64,000 nt of DNA from Malus domestica (taxonomy: Eukaryota > Streptophyta > Magnoliopsida > Rosales > Rosaceae). The stretch lies in contig NC_091665.1 in NCBI RefSeq assembly GCF_042453785.1, positions 24,395,501 to 24,459,500 of the forward strand, given 5' to 3'. The translations under genes were made by a program, and so were the position numbers. Each line of letters begins with the position of its first letter. Positions within the stretch are counted from its first letter, which is position 1. The notes beneath the pieces were generated by a model, which was given only the letters and a program-made list of their open reading frames with translations, was not told the DNA's origin and did no database searches. This document shows, piece after piece, positions 1-11,411 of this stretch.

Positions 1-454
1 GAGGTTGTAGCTATGTGATCCATTGATAATAAGCATGAGAATAACAGTTGAAGAATGAAAAACACAAGAAAGACCATATGTCATCACAAAACATCTTTTT
101 TTTTTTTTTTTTTTTCTCTAATAAGAAATGGAAAATGTTAATATAAAACATAATAGAAGATCTAAATTACAAATGAGATGAAGAAGCAGTGCACCAAATA
201 CAAATGATCCCAAATAGAAACTAAAGAAAGAAACCATTTTCAAGGAAACAACACCGTTCTCAATGAACACAATGTCACCCGAAAACATCTAATGGTACCT
301 ATGTTACATCACATTTGTTTTACAACTGAATATGCATAAGGTTAGAAGTTGATTATAAAATTATAATAAGACTGAACCATACATTTACATTCACACACAA
401 GGGTGATCCTAGACACATAGTTTAAAGATATAGATTCAAATAATTGAGCATTAC

Positions 455-1638
455 CTGCTGGTTGGAGTGAGCCTCAAATCGAGGTGCCTTGGACCTCAGT
501 TTCTCTGCCTGATCATACAGGTTATAGTGGAGATAATTGCGAAGCAGAAGGTTTAGAAGTGTTTCCTGCATCACATTGTTATCCACAAGTTAGAAACCAG
601 TGGGACAGGCACAGTAGCTTACAATATAAAAAAATTACCTGACCCAGCTCATCATGGCGCAAAGTTGCAATCCGGTGAAGATTCAAGAGATTTCTGTGAA
701 TGAATGAGTGAAAAGATTAGTCGTAATAGGAATAAGTTAAATACTGAAACTCAGAAACATTGCAGACCTTGTCCTTAATACAAAGACATTAGTAAATCAA
801 AAAACAAGCAAAAGGAATCTTTAAATAGCAATAACATACAACTCACCCTCTAATTTCTGCAAGATCACCAGTGAGTTCATAGCTAAGGGAGTAATAGAAG
901 TACAGCCTGGATGCCAGAACATCAATGGTTCTCCTATTCAAGTTCTTAATACGAGCAATGCTTGCCGAGGCACAAGCTTTAGCCTAAAAGACAGCAAGTT
1001 CAATGTTATCACAAATATAAGAGCCTAAACTTTTAAAAAGTAAACAATCCAGAGCCATATGTAATAACATGTTATAAGTATATTGCTTCACCTCATTGTA
1101 CTTCTTCTGATCAATCAGAAAAATGAGCACAAGCAAGTAGGAGTACATCTCTAGCTCTGGCAAGGCATGTTTTGCGGGAACTTGAGTAGCAGATGTTGCG
1201 GTATCAACGTCCATATCCTGTTCATCGTCCTGTACAACCAAAAATTCACTTTCACAGTGCTCGAAACAAAACAAGAACATCGTATACACCAGCTCAAATC
1301 CAAAATTCAACACGGTAAATCCAAAATCACCTTGGGAAGAAAGGACGATAAACGGCTATGAACCTCAGATCCCGGTGTAAGGGCAAAACTGAGGAATGCT
1401 GAAATCACAGAAACCTTCAGCTTCCGCCTCAACACCATCGTTAGCCTAACGGCACGCACAATCCGCCTAACCTCCCGGGTATAAGCAGCAGTCTCAAGGA
1501 GTGAAGCAATCTCCTTCAAATCTAACAAAACCAGTAAAAATTGAAAATCTCAAGTCAAATCCCACATACCCAGTTCGATAAATACCAATAACTTACTTCA
1601 ACCCACAAAAAAAATGCGGGAAAATTAGTGTTTTGCAG

Positions 1639-1671
<33 letters not shown>

Positions 1672-1782
1672 TATATATATATGGATGCGGATGGTGAACT
1701 TACTGTGTAAAATTGACGGAGAAGTCGAAGAAACTGAGTTGGAAGGCGCCAGGACCTCCTTCATCTCCACGTCTTGAGTCAT
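455..1782 (-). CDS. RPN3: 26S proteasome non-ATPase regulatory subunit 3 (RPN3), 5' half
   Basis: RPN3 is a PCI-domain subunit of the lid of the 19S regulatory particle of the 26S proteasome, which degrades ubiquitinated proteins in nucleus and cytosol. Six coding exons read on the minus strand: 1704-1782, 1331-1521, 1092-1229, 847-983, 639-693 and 455-565. All joins use GT-AG and keep frame, giving the first 237 residues. The start MTQDVEMKE, the stretch [12 protein letters not shown] and the block [20 protein letters not shown] match plant RPN3 as I know it. The plant protein is about 490 aa, so the C-terminal half with the PCI domain lies beyond the left edge; bases 1-454 are intron. A 5'-UTR intron is likely at 1793-1888 (donor AAG|GTAAC, acceptor CAG). 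No stop or frameshift is seen in the visible exons. Confidence 0.93.
1640..1683. repeat. (CATATA)n microsatellite in RPN3 intron 1
   Basis: About six units of CATATA pass into a short (TA)n run. It lies just downstream of the first coding exon, inside intron 1 of RPN3. It is probably length-polymorphic. Confidence 0.9.
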
Positions 1783-2113
1783 CTTGAAGAGACTGTATCC
1801 AGATTACACAGAACGTGGATTTAACGAACGACGAACGAAGATAAAACCGAAAAATTCGAAATTTGCATTGTAATTAAGGCAAAGTTACCTTGAATCTGGC
1901 GGCGGCTCGCGCTGATCGGAATCGATTTGGCGACTGATGAACCAGGGTTTTGCTACGGTTTCCTCCTCTGCAAGTTTATGCGAGACAGAAGAGAGAGAAC
2001 GAGGAACAGTGAGAGAGACAAGTGAAGGCCGATGTTATACGGCGTCGCTTCTTTCATTTCTTATTTTTCTTTTGGATTTTCTTCTTTTTCTAAAAGAAAA
2101 ATCTGAGACAATG

Positions 2114-4125
2114 TTTTTTTTTTTTTGAAAAGGACGGCATATATTTCATAAAGCCAGTAAGGCTAATTGGTACAAGGTAAAGAAACATTCTACACAAGAA
2201 GATCACTAATTATAAAAGGAGGTTGAGTTATAAATAAAATAAAATAAAATTATAAAAGGAGGTTTATCTAACCAAGTACAGTCATCCTAGATGGAGGGCA
2301 AAACGGGCCAAACAATGGGCTAACAAGTTTGCTTAACAGCAGATATGGGCAACCAAAGCTTCAACGACCGAAGACAGCAAGAATTTGGTATCTTCGATGA
2401 TGGGTTCCATGGGAAACAAGTTCATCGAAGACTCCAAAATTGCTGAAACGATCTGAAGCGCATCACTCTCAATATTAATCTTAATTAAACCATGTTCAAC
2501 CACCAATTCAAGACCAACTTGCATGACAAATGCTTCCACCTAGACAGGGGAAAACACTTCCAAGAAAACACGGTTAGCCGCACCCACAAAGTTTCCTTCA
2601 GCATTTCTGATTATGATCCCCACTCCACCTAAGCACTGTTCCTTATCCCAGACCTCATCTACATTAAGTTTCAGTCTACCAGTTGGAGGACAATACCATC
2701 AAGGAGGGACACCATGGCTAACTGGTTGAGAATGAGAGCAAGTCACACGCAAGAAATCCTACCACCAATCCACAACACGACCCGTGACCACCATAGGATT
2801 CGGATTAGGAACCTCACCCCAAATTTTAGCATTCTTGGACGTTTAAATCGCCTAAAATAACATAAGGATACAATTGAAGTCCAACTTCACTAGATTTTAC
2901 GCTATAAGTAGAGCTTATTCCTTCAAGGAGCATCTATTCCAGTGAGAAAGGTGGAACGCTAAGGGTGAGGCTCGCCAGATACTAACTGTGAGTGGGCACT
3001 CAAGCATAAGGTGATGCGTCGATTCTGTGGCCGATTCATAGAGCACACATAACAGATCAATGAGGACTCTCCCAAGACTGAGGTTTCCAACCGTAGGGAC
3101 AATATTTGAGATAATTTCCATGTCGCCATCTTAACTTTGGGAAGAACACTAGCTTGCCATAATCTATCCCACAAAGTAGAAAAATGGATGTAAAGGGATG
3201 AAGACGATGAAGATAGAGATGGAAGGAAAATCCATTACCGAGCCACATGATAGGCACTTTTAATAGTGAATTTGTCTTTTTTATCATAATGCCAAATCAG
3301 CTTGTCATCCATTGACCACATACTCAGCGGAAGAGTTCGAATAAGACCAACCTCTTCAAAAGGCAGTATAAAGTTGAGTAAGTTCACATTCCATTTGGCA
3401 TCATCAATGATCATATCTCGAACAACAGAGATGGTAGAGTATGCATGCTTAGTAGAGAAAGATTGAAAGGTTAAGGGTTGAGGAATCCAGTGATCTCCCC
3501 ACACTTTGACAGTACTTCCATCACCAATCTACCACCTAGATCTCCGTTTAATTACCTCTCTAGCAGCACATATGCTTCTCCACACAAAAGATGCATTAGG
3601 CCAAACCACATCATCCATGAAAGAAGAATCAGGCAAAATACTTAGCCTTTAGACTTCGTGCAACTAAGGATGAAGATTCAAAAATGATTTGCCACTCTTG
3701 TTTTGCAAGAAGGGTTGGATTAAAGGTATAGAAAATGCGAGAATCCACCCTCAGATTTTGGGAGGCAAAGCTTATTCCAAGTCATCCAATGAATTTTCCT
3801 CTCATTATCCGATTCATTCCACCAATAAAAGGCCACTAATTGGTTTAACTCATCACAAAAGTACTTTGGAAGTAGGAAGCAATGCATGGTATACAATGGA
3901 ATGGTTTTAGCCACAACCTTCACTAGTAACTCTTTCCCTATGGCACTAAGTGTTTTGCCTTTCCAGCCCTGAAATTTTTTTCATAGCCTCTCTTTAATAT
4001 TGTTAAAGCAGGCCCCGCGATTTCTCCTGACCAATACTTGAAGTTTTTTTCATAGCCTCTCTTTAATATAGTTGAAGCAGGCCCTGCGATTTCTCCCGAC
4101 CAATACTTGAACCAACTCAAACCCT
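2114..4125 (-). mobile_element. 5'-truncated LINE (non-LTR retrotransposon) relic
   Basis: On the minus strand, broken frames line up with the C-terminal half of a plant LINE ORF2 protein. From right to left they are: the end of the RT/thumb (AKTIPLYTMHCFLLPK and KIHWMTWNKLCLPKSEGG near 3720-3920), the zf-RVT region (WGDHWIPQP, FTIKSAYHVA near 3240-3500), and an RNase H domain near 2460-2700. The RNase H acidic residues can be seen (NVDE, VEAF, ESDA). The frame is broken several times, and the RT catalytic core is absent. A T-run at 2114-2126 is the poly(A) tail of the minus-strand element, about 200 bp beyond the RNase H end. I could not find a target-site duplication, because the truncated 5' end is fuzzy near 4125. 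Confidence 0.85.
3972..4109. repeat. 69-bp tandem duplication inside the LINE
   Basis: Two adjacent copies, 3972-4040 and 4041-4109, differ at only a few bases. The unit is 69 bp, exactly 23 codons, so the LINE reading frame runs through both copies on the minus strand (each ends in GYEKNF). This looks like a replication slip or unequal exchange after or during insertion. Confidence 0.9.
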
Positions 4126-4157
4126 TATACCCAAATTCAAATATTTAGACCCACTAA

Positions 4158-4541
4158 GATCATCTTCAAAGAAAATGTTGAATTATAAGTGTCAAATTAT
4201 AATTAATGGTTGATGTGGCAATCTAAAGTCGAATGTCAAATTTTGAACTTCTCCAACTAAATTGTCAAATATTATTTTATTATTTAAATAGAATTTTAAA
4301 TGGTTACAATTAATAAAAAAATGTTGAAACAAAATTTTTATTAGTTGAAATGTTACTAGAATAAGGGACACACCATTAGAATGAATTAAAAATAAATTTG
4401 ACATTGATGTCAAATTTGACTCCTAATCACAAAACATTCAAATCCAGTCAACAAATAACACTTTGATTGAATAGACTTTTGATGTCAGCTATGCACAGTG
4501 GCATTCCATCTAGGATTTTGACATCTCCTTTGAAAATGCTC
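4158..4541. mobile_element. Tourist-like (PIF/Harbinger) MITE
   Basis: The left end GATCATCTTCAAAG and the right end CTTTGAAAATGCTC form imperfect terminal inverted repeats. Both ends are flanked by TAA (4155-4157 and 4542-4544), the 3-bp target duplication expected for PIF/Harbinger elements. The element is 384 bp, AT-rich and non-coding. It belongs to the same broad group as the MITEs at 15112 and 40421, which share the GATGTCAAA-type subterminal motif. Confidence 0.75.
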
Positions 4542-4544
4542 TAA

Positions 4545-5024
4545 AAGATAAAATTTACGTTGGTGAAAAGTGAAAGTCACACAACCCTCGAGACCTAAAT
4601 TTTAAGGCATAAAATGTATTAATGTGTAGTGGAATGGGTTTAATCCTGATTTTTTTTTTCGACAAATTTTTTTTTTTTTTGTAACTTTAAATTATGTGAT
4701 TTTAATTTAATTTTACAAATTTTTTAACCTAAAAAAATTAAATTCTAACAAAATTTTCAAAATGGAACAAATCATAACACAAATGAACAAATAAATGAGT
4801 ATATATAGAGTTTGGAATAATTTTTAAGTGGACATGTTTTAAAATATTTATTTATTCTTTTGACCTTGGTATTTAAATTTCAATCGTTCGATTAAAAAAA
4901 ACATATATGAACCGTTAGATCAAAAGATTGCAAAAATAAAAAGCCATTTAATTTGAAATGTTGGTTATGGCTGCTTTTGAACTCAATTGAACTGTTGGTA
5001 ACAGTACTAGAATAGTGTCTCACA
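4545..5024. other. AT-rich intergenic stretch
   Basis: Low-complexity A/T runs (T-runs near 4650-4680). I see no gene, RNA or clear repeat structure here. Confidence 0.6.
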
Positions 5025-5232
5025 TTAAGATATGATGAGTTTCCCACAATCAAAATTAGCCTTCTTCAAAAGCAATAAAGTGAGGGTTGGAGCTAGAAAT
5101 TTGTTCAACAATGTCATAATTTTTCCTCCACTCCCCTGCATAAAACCAACCACATAACTTGTGACAATAAGATCAAACCCTCTCCATCTCCTTTCATTGG
5201 CATACTTTTTCAAACCCATCTCAATCCTCTTA
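5025..5232 (-). pseudogene. 3' end of a disrupted FAD-dependent monooxygenase
   Basis: The minus strand encodes the C-terminal about 69 residues of the FMO family seen intact at 17036 and 20917 (RWRGFDLIVTSYVVGF, ending NFDCGKLIIS). The homology stops at the TTA at 5230-5232, which is the target duplication of the transposon inserted next to it. The homology resumes at 12921 on the far side. This is therefore the tail of the last exon of one pseudogene split by a 7.7-kb insertion. The other part also carries a nonsense codon and lacks exons 1-5. Confidence 0.9.
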
Positions 5233-5649
5233 GGGGGTGTTTGTTTGCCCTTCTTAGCCTTTACTGGATTGGATTGGATTGGATTAAGTATTAATGTAGT
5301 CTTGTGTTTGGTGGCTTGCGAGACTAACACTAAGGGCACGTTTGTTTGACAGGATTCGCTGGGATTGGACTGGACTAGACTATAGTCCAGTGTTTGGTGG
5401 GTACCGGGATTAGCTTTAATGAGCTTAGGTGGGATTCGCTAGGACTAAGGGGGGGCTTAGCCGTTCTTCACGAGGGATCCCAAATTCGGGCGGACTCGTA
5501 AGCCAGAGAAACCGCGTCTTCCCACATCTCACATCCCACATCGTCCTCATCTCTGCGTCTGCCCTCGTCGTCGTCCTTGCCGTGCTCCCACATCGTCCTC
5601 ACGCTCATCGTCGTCCTTGCATCTGGTCGCTGTCATCTGCCTCTAGTCG

Positions 5650-8564
5650 GTAAGCTTCGAATCTTCGATTTTTTTTCGTCGATTTGTGTGGATTTGTTTG
5701 TGATATTAACTGAGGTTTATTTGATTTTGTTGTTTTGGGTTTGAGAAATTCATAATATACAAGTGGATTTGCAATTGAACAAATTAGGGTTTTGTTATTT
5801 AGGTGAAATTGAGATTAGAATTTGGGGTTTTCATAAGATGAAATTGAGATTAGTCTCAGGTGTGTGCTCTCTGTGTGTGTGTTTGTGTGTGTGTGTGTAT
5901 GTAATCTGTGTAACCTGTGTAATATCTGTGTGTGTGTGAGTTGTGTGTGTAAAATGTGTGTGTAATCTATTCGTGTGTGTGTGTGTAACCTGTGTTATTT
6001 GCAGTGTGTGTGTGTGAGTTATGTGTGTAAAATGTGTGTGTAATATGTCCGTGTGTGTGTGTGTAATCTGTTTTTGTGTGTATGTGTGTGAGTTGTGTGT
6101 GTAAAATGTGTGTGTGAGTTGTGTGTGTAAAATGTGTGTGTGAGTGTGAGTGTGAGTGTAAGTGTTTGTGTGTGTGTGTGTGTGTTTGTGTGTGAGTGTG
6201 AGTGTAAGTGTGAGTGTGCGTGTAAGTGTGAGTGTGAGTGTGTGTGAGTGTGAGTGTGTGTGCAGTGTGTGTGTGTATGCAGTGTGTGTGTGTGTGCAGT
6301 GTGTGTGTGAGTGTGTATGCAGTTTGTGTGTGTGTGTGTGCAGTGTGTGTGTGAGTGTGTATGCAGTGTGTGTGTGTCTATGCAGTATGTGCAGTGTGTG
6401 TGTGTCTATGTAGTGTGTGCAGTGTGTGTGTGTGGGCGCAGTGTGTGTGTGTGTGTGTATGTATGCAGTATGTATGCAGTGTGTGTGTGTGTGTGCAGTG
6501 TGTGTGTATGCAAGTATGTATGCAGTGTGTGTGTGTGAGTATAAAAACAGAGTGTGTGTGTGAGGGTAAGAGTGTGTTGCACTCTGTCCCCGTGTGTGTG
6601 TGTGTGTCACTGTGTTCAGTGTGTGAGTGTGAGTGTGTGTGAGTGTGAGTGTGTGTGCAGTGTGTGTGTGTATGTAGTGTGTGTGTGTGTGTGTGCAGTT
6701 TGTGTGTGTGTGCAGTTTGTGTGTGTATGCAGTGTGTGTGTGTGCAGTTTGTGTGTGTGTGCAATTTGTGTGTGTATGCAGTGTGTGTGTGCAGTTTGTG
6801 TGTGTGTGTATGTGTGTGTCCAGTGTGTGTGTGTGTGTGACTGTGTTCAGTGTGTGAGTGTGAGTGTGTGTGCAGTGTGTGTGTGTGTATGCAGTGTGTG
6901 TGTGTGTGCAGTTTGTGTGTGTGTGTGTATGTATGTAGTATGTATGCAGTGTGTGTGTGTATGTATGCAGTATGTATGCAGTGTGTGTGTAAGTGTGAGT
7001 GTGAGTGTGAGTGTGAGTGTGAGTGTGAGTGTAAGTGTGCAGTGTGTGTGTGTGTGTGTTTGTGTGTGAGTGTGAGTGTAAGTGTGAGTGTGAGTGTGTG
7101 TGAGTGTGAGTGTGTGTGCAGTGTGTGTGTGTATGCAGTGTGTGTGTATGTGTGTGTGTGCAGTGTGTGTGTGAGTGTGTATGCAGTTTGTGTGTGTGTG
7201 TGCAGTGTGTGTGTGAGTGTGTATGCAGTGTGTGTGTGTCTATGCAGTGTGTGCAGTGTGTGTGTGTGCGCGCAGTGTGTGTGTGTGTATGTATGCAGTA
7301 TGTATGCAGTGTGTGTGTGTGTGTGTGCAGTGTGTGTGTGTGTGCAGTGTGTGTGTGTGTGTGCAGTGTGTGTGTGAGTGTGTATGCAGTTTGTGTGTGT
7401 GTGTGCAGTGTGTGTGTGAGTGTGTATGCAGTGTGTGTGTGTCTATGCAGTGTGTGCAGTGTGTGTGTGTCTATGCAGTGTGCAGTGTGTGTGTGTGTGC
7501 GCAGTGTGTGTGTGTGTGTATGTATGCAGTATGTATGCAGTGTGTGTGTGTGTGTGCAGTGTGTGTGTGTGTGCAGTGTGTGTGTATGCAAGTATGTATG
7601 CAATGTGTGTGTGTGAGTATAAAAACAGAGTGTGTGTGTGAGGGTAAGAGTGTGTTGCACTCTGTCCCCGTGTGTGTGTGTGTGTCACTGTGTTCAGTGT
7701 GTGAGTGTGAGTGTGTGTGAGTGTGAGTGTGTGTGCAGTGTGTGTGTGTATGTAGTGTGTGTGTGTGTGCAGTTTGTGTGTGTGTGCAGTTTGTGTGTGT
7801 ATGCAGTGTGTGTATGTGCAGTTTGTGTGTGTGTGCAATTTGTGTGTGTATGCAGTGTGTGTATGTGTGTGTCCAGTGTGTGTGTGTGTGTGACTGTGTT
7901 CAGTGTGTGAGTGTGAGTGTGAGTGTGTGTGCAGTGTGTGTGTGTGTATGCAGTGTGTGTGTGTGTGTGCAGTGTGTGTGTGAGTGTGTATGCAGTTTGT
8001 GTGTGTGTGTGCAGTGTGTATGCAGGGTGTGTGTGTAGTGTATGCAGTGTGTGTGTAAGTGTAGTGTATGTAGTGTGTGTGTGTGTGTGCAGTGTGTGAG
8101 TGTGAGTGTGTGTGTGTGCAGTGTGTATGCAGGGTGTGTGTGTAGTGTATGCAGTGTGTGTGTAAGTGTAGTGTATGTAGTGTGTGTGTGTTTGTGTACT
8201 GTGTGTGCAATGTGTATACAGTGTGTGTGTTTGTGTACTGTGTATGCAGTGTGTATGTATGCAGGGTGTATGCAGTGTGTGTATGTATGTATGCACTGTG
8301 TGTGTACTTGCAGGGTGTGTGTGTAGTGTATGCAGTGTGTGTGTGTAGTGTATGTAGTGTGTGTGTAGTGTATGCAGTGTATGTAGTGTGTGTATGTATG
8401 TACTGTGTTTGCAGTGTGTATGTATGCAGTGTGTGTGTAGTGTATGCAGTGTATGTATGTACTGTGTTTGCAGTGTGTATGTATGTACTGTGTATACAAT
8501 GTGAATGTTTTGTATTGTGTGGGGTTGATGCTGAATTGCAATTTGTTGTGGTTGTTGGTTGCAG
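5650..8564 (+). other. Predicted 5'-leader intron of the Harbinger transposase transcript
   Basis: A good plant donor (TCG|GTAAGC) lies at 5649/5650, followed by T-rich intron-like sequence. An acceptor (GGTTGCAG) ends at 8564. A short leader exon (8565-8613) ends at CAG|GTGTCC, and a second acceptor (TTTGGATAG) ends at 8835, three bases before the transposase ATG. If this is right, the whole TG-rich block is removed from the mRNA. The short leader exon has an out-of-frame ATG. This is inferred from splice motifs only. Confidence 0.4.
5861..8520. repeat. 2.6-kb TG-rich variant microsatellite/minisatellite block
   Basis: Almost pure (TG)n is interspersed with GTGTATGCAG, GTGAGTG and GTGTGCAG units on the plus strand. 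It has higher-order structure. A distinctive stretch holding AGTATAAAAACAGAG and TTGCACTCTGTCCCCG occurs near 6538-6600 and again near 7616-7680, an offset of 1078 bp, so about 1.1 kb was duplicated in tandem. Long open frames of (His-Thr)n or (Cys-Val)n on both strands are products of the composition and are not genes. The block sits inside the inner Harbinger element. Confidence 0.95.
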
Positions 8565-8837
8565 AGAAGATGAGCATAAACGGAAGGCTAAGGCTAAGGC
8601 TACTGCATTACAGGTGTCCTTTAATTTCCCTTTTCACATGCAATGCCTAGCAATGATAGCAATCCTCATACTAGTGTTCTTAGACACATGTTTATAGATG
8701 TATAAGAGTAGAACATTTTGAATATGATGCTTCGGGTTAATGAAAACTTTTTTTTTTCAACGCCATATGTATATTTGTTGCCTCGGGTTAATGATTTAGT
8801 TAATTTGTTTTTTGTTTTTTTTTTTGTTTGGATAGAT

Positions 8838-10220
8838 ATGGATCGAAGGAAGCTTTTATTGATCTTATTGTTAGAGATGTCTTATTTGGAAACAATTTGT
8901 ATTTGTACGATTCTTGTGGTGATGATGCTACGTGGCAAACAGAGACATGTTGAACGACCCACATTGACTAACCGTTCACTTATTAGACGAGAGATTAGTT
9001 TGTGTTATCTGAATGGTATAATAGGGAATACTGATACTGAATGTGTTAACGAATTGAGAATGGATAGAAGGACTTTTGGCATATTATGCGACTTACTTCG
9101 TCAAGATGGGAGGGTAAAAACTGATGGTTTGGTGTCTGTAGAGGAACAGGTGTGTATGACTTTACAAATATTAGCACATCATACTAAGAATCGTAGTGTT
9201 GGCGGTAGATTTTATAGGTCGGGAGAGACTATAAGTAGGTATTTCAATAGCGTATTGCAAGGAATTTTGCGATTACAAGGTTTCCTACTAAAAGTCCCAC
9301 AGCCTGTGCCTATTGATTCTACAGATGCTAGGTGGCGATGTTTTAAGGTATGATGAGAAATATTTTTCATTTTCCTTAAGCTTTAACTCTTCATTCCCTT
9401 TGTATAAATTAACAAAAAGTTTTTTATTTTTTATTTTTAAGAATTGCTTGGGAGCATTGGATGGAACACACATTGATGTGCATGTACCTGAAATTGACAA
9501 ACCAAGATACCGAACAAGAAAGGGTCGAGTCGCAACTAATGTGTTAGGTGTGTGTTCAGGAGATATGCAGTTCATATATGTGTTTCCGGGGTGGGAGGGT
9601 TCCGCATCAGACTCTAGAGTGCTACATGATGCAATTAGTAGGCCTAATGGTTTTAAGGTACCAGCGGGTAAGACTATTACTTAGTCTCAACTTTCTAAGT
9701 TAGGTTTAGTTCTGTTTGTCAACTACAAAACACTAATAAGGTTTGTTTTTTTTTTTCATTAGGTTGTTATTACCTTGTAGATGGTGGTTATACAAATGGT
9801 GAAGGATTCCTTGCACCCTATAGAGGAATACCTTATCATTTATCTGAATGGGAGGGACGAACACCTTCTAATAAGGAAGAATATTTTAACATGAAGCATT
9901 CTAAGGCAAGGAATGTAATTGAACGCTGTTTTGGCTTGCTAAAAGGAAGGTGGTCGATACTAAGGAGTCCATCTTTCTATCCGATAAGGACACAAGGTCG
10001 AATAATTACCGCTTGTTGCCTACTACACAATCTTATTAGGCAAGAGATGTCAGTAGATCCAATGGAGAATTTGCCAATAATAGAAGATGGACAAAATACA
10101 GAAGAAGGTGAATATGTTGGTAGTGTTCAATCATCGGACCAGTGGACTGCAATGAGGAATGATATGGCTGAGGAAATGTATAATGAGTGGAGAGCAATTA
10201 GGAACCAGCAACCGAACTAG
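8838..10220 (+). CDS. PIF/Harbinger DDE transposase (HARBI1-like nuclease)
   Basis: The transposase cuts and joins element ends during cut-and-paste transposition, working with the Myb-like partner encoded downstream. Exons are 8838-9347, 9442-9667 and 9763-10220; the joins are in frame and give 397 aa. The N-terminal part has a helix-turn-helix-like region ([20 protein letters not shown], about 120-140). The DDE_Tnp_4 nuclease fold follows: D177 in ALDGTH, D227 in GSASDSRVL, an additional D252 in VDGGY, and E299 in NVIERCFG. All expected acidic residues are present, with no stop or frameshift. The ATG at 8838 follows a good splice acceptor at 8833-8835; an upstream in-frame ATG at 8718 would lie in the preceding intron. 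Length and motif order match plant PIF/Pong-type transposases. Confidence 0.93.
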
Positions 10221-10420
10221 CTATATGTTTTAATGATAACATTTTATTTTAGTATTCCTTTTTATCATGCATTTGTTAGATATTAGCACAATGATTGGAT
10301 GGTATGCAAATTAATTGGATATTATGCAAGTTGATTGGATATTATGCAAGTTGATTGGATATTATGCAAATTGATTATTTGTATGGTATTTTCCTTCATT
10401 AAAATATTTTTTGTTTAGGT

Positions 10421-11411
10421 ATGGATAACGAAAATATTTTGAATGCTACTCAAGAGCCAAAAGGAAGAAGGCGTAAATGGGAAGCATTTGAGGAAGAAGT
10501 ATTACTAGGAGTTCTTGAGGATTTTGTTGCTCGGAAGCAACGGTGTGACACCGGTGCTTTCAAACAAGGTACTTTGGTTGAAATAGCAAAAGCTGTCAAT
10601 GTTTTATGTCCTCATTCAAATATAAAGGCAAATCCACATATTGAGTCCAAGTTGAAGAAATGGAAAAAAACATATAGTATGGTCGTTGACATGATAAACA
10701 CAAGTGGATTTGCATGGAATGATGTCAAAAAGTGCGTTGAAGTTGACAGTGATGACGCATGGCAAACTTATGTGCAGGTTCATATCCTATTTTATTTATG
10801 CATTAGTTATATTCTTGCTCCTATATTTGTTACGCATGCTAAATTTTAGTTTTGCTATGTTGATATAATCTTAGAGAAATAAAGAAGCCGATGGATGGAG
10901 AAGCAAACCTTTTCCACTGTTTGATAGATTTGCATATATATTTGGAAAAGATCGGGCTACGGGTAATGTAGCCGAAACCCCTGCTCAAATGGTGGAGGAA
11001 CAAAGTCATGATCATGTTGGTGAAAGTGATATTGGAGGTGATAATTTTGTTTCTTCAATGAACCAACAAAGCCAACAAAGCACCCCATCTGAAAATAGCC
11101 AAAGAAAGAGGAAAAGAGCTGTGGGAAGTTCAAGTGATGGAACCGAGGCAATTATCAGTGGACTGAAAGATTTTTATGTTGAAAGTGGGAAGATGATGCA
11201 AATGGTAACTGAAGCTTTAGTTCAAGGTACTGCAGATCATACTGACATAGCTAATGAACTTGAAGCAATGGGTCTCTCTCCTATGGATCAAATTGATGCA
11301 TTGTCTCTTATTTTGGATAAACCAAAAAATGTGGGAGTGTTCAGGGCAATCAAACCGGAACTCAAGAAAGTGTTCGTCCAAAGACTTTTAAGAGACAACG
11401 CAAGCGGATGA
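10421..11411 (+). CDS. Myb/SANT-like DNA-binding protein of the Harbinger element (ORF1)
   Basis: In PIF/Harbinger transposons a second protein with a Myb/SANT-like trihelix binds element DNA and brings the transposase to the nucleus. Exons are 10421-10777 and 10875-11411 (CAG|GTTC donor, TTAG acceptor), in frame, 297 aa. The Myb/SANT-like domain covers about residues 14-120 (RRKWEAFEEEVLLGVLEDFV, then KLKKWKKTYSMVVDM, and DDAWQTYVQ at the splice). Exon 2 continues the family pattern (KPFPLFDRFAYIFGKDRATG), then a Ser/Gln-rich basic segment (QRKRKRAVGSS, a possible nuclear signal) and a helical C-terminus. It starts 200 bp after the transposase stop on the same strand. Many host genes of this domain family derive from such elements, but here the TIR context makes it the transposon gene. 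Confidence 0.9.

Noticed and set aside
5861..8520. CRISPR array or telomere-like tract
   Set aside because: The units are irregular TG/GTATGCAG variants without spacers of uniform length, and this is plant nuclear DNA. No TTTAGGG-type telomere units are present.
5831..8577. Very long open frames encoding (His-Thr)n on the minus strand and (Cys-Val)n on the plus strand
   Set aside because: They are translations of the TG/CA-rich repeat. Every frame is open because the array lacks stop codons; there is no codon structure or family.
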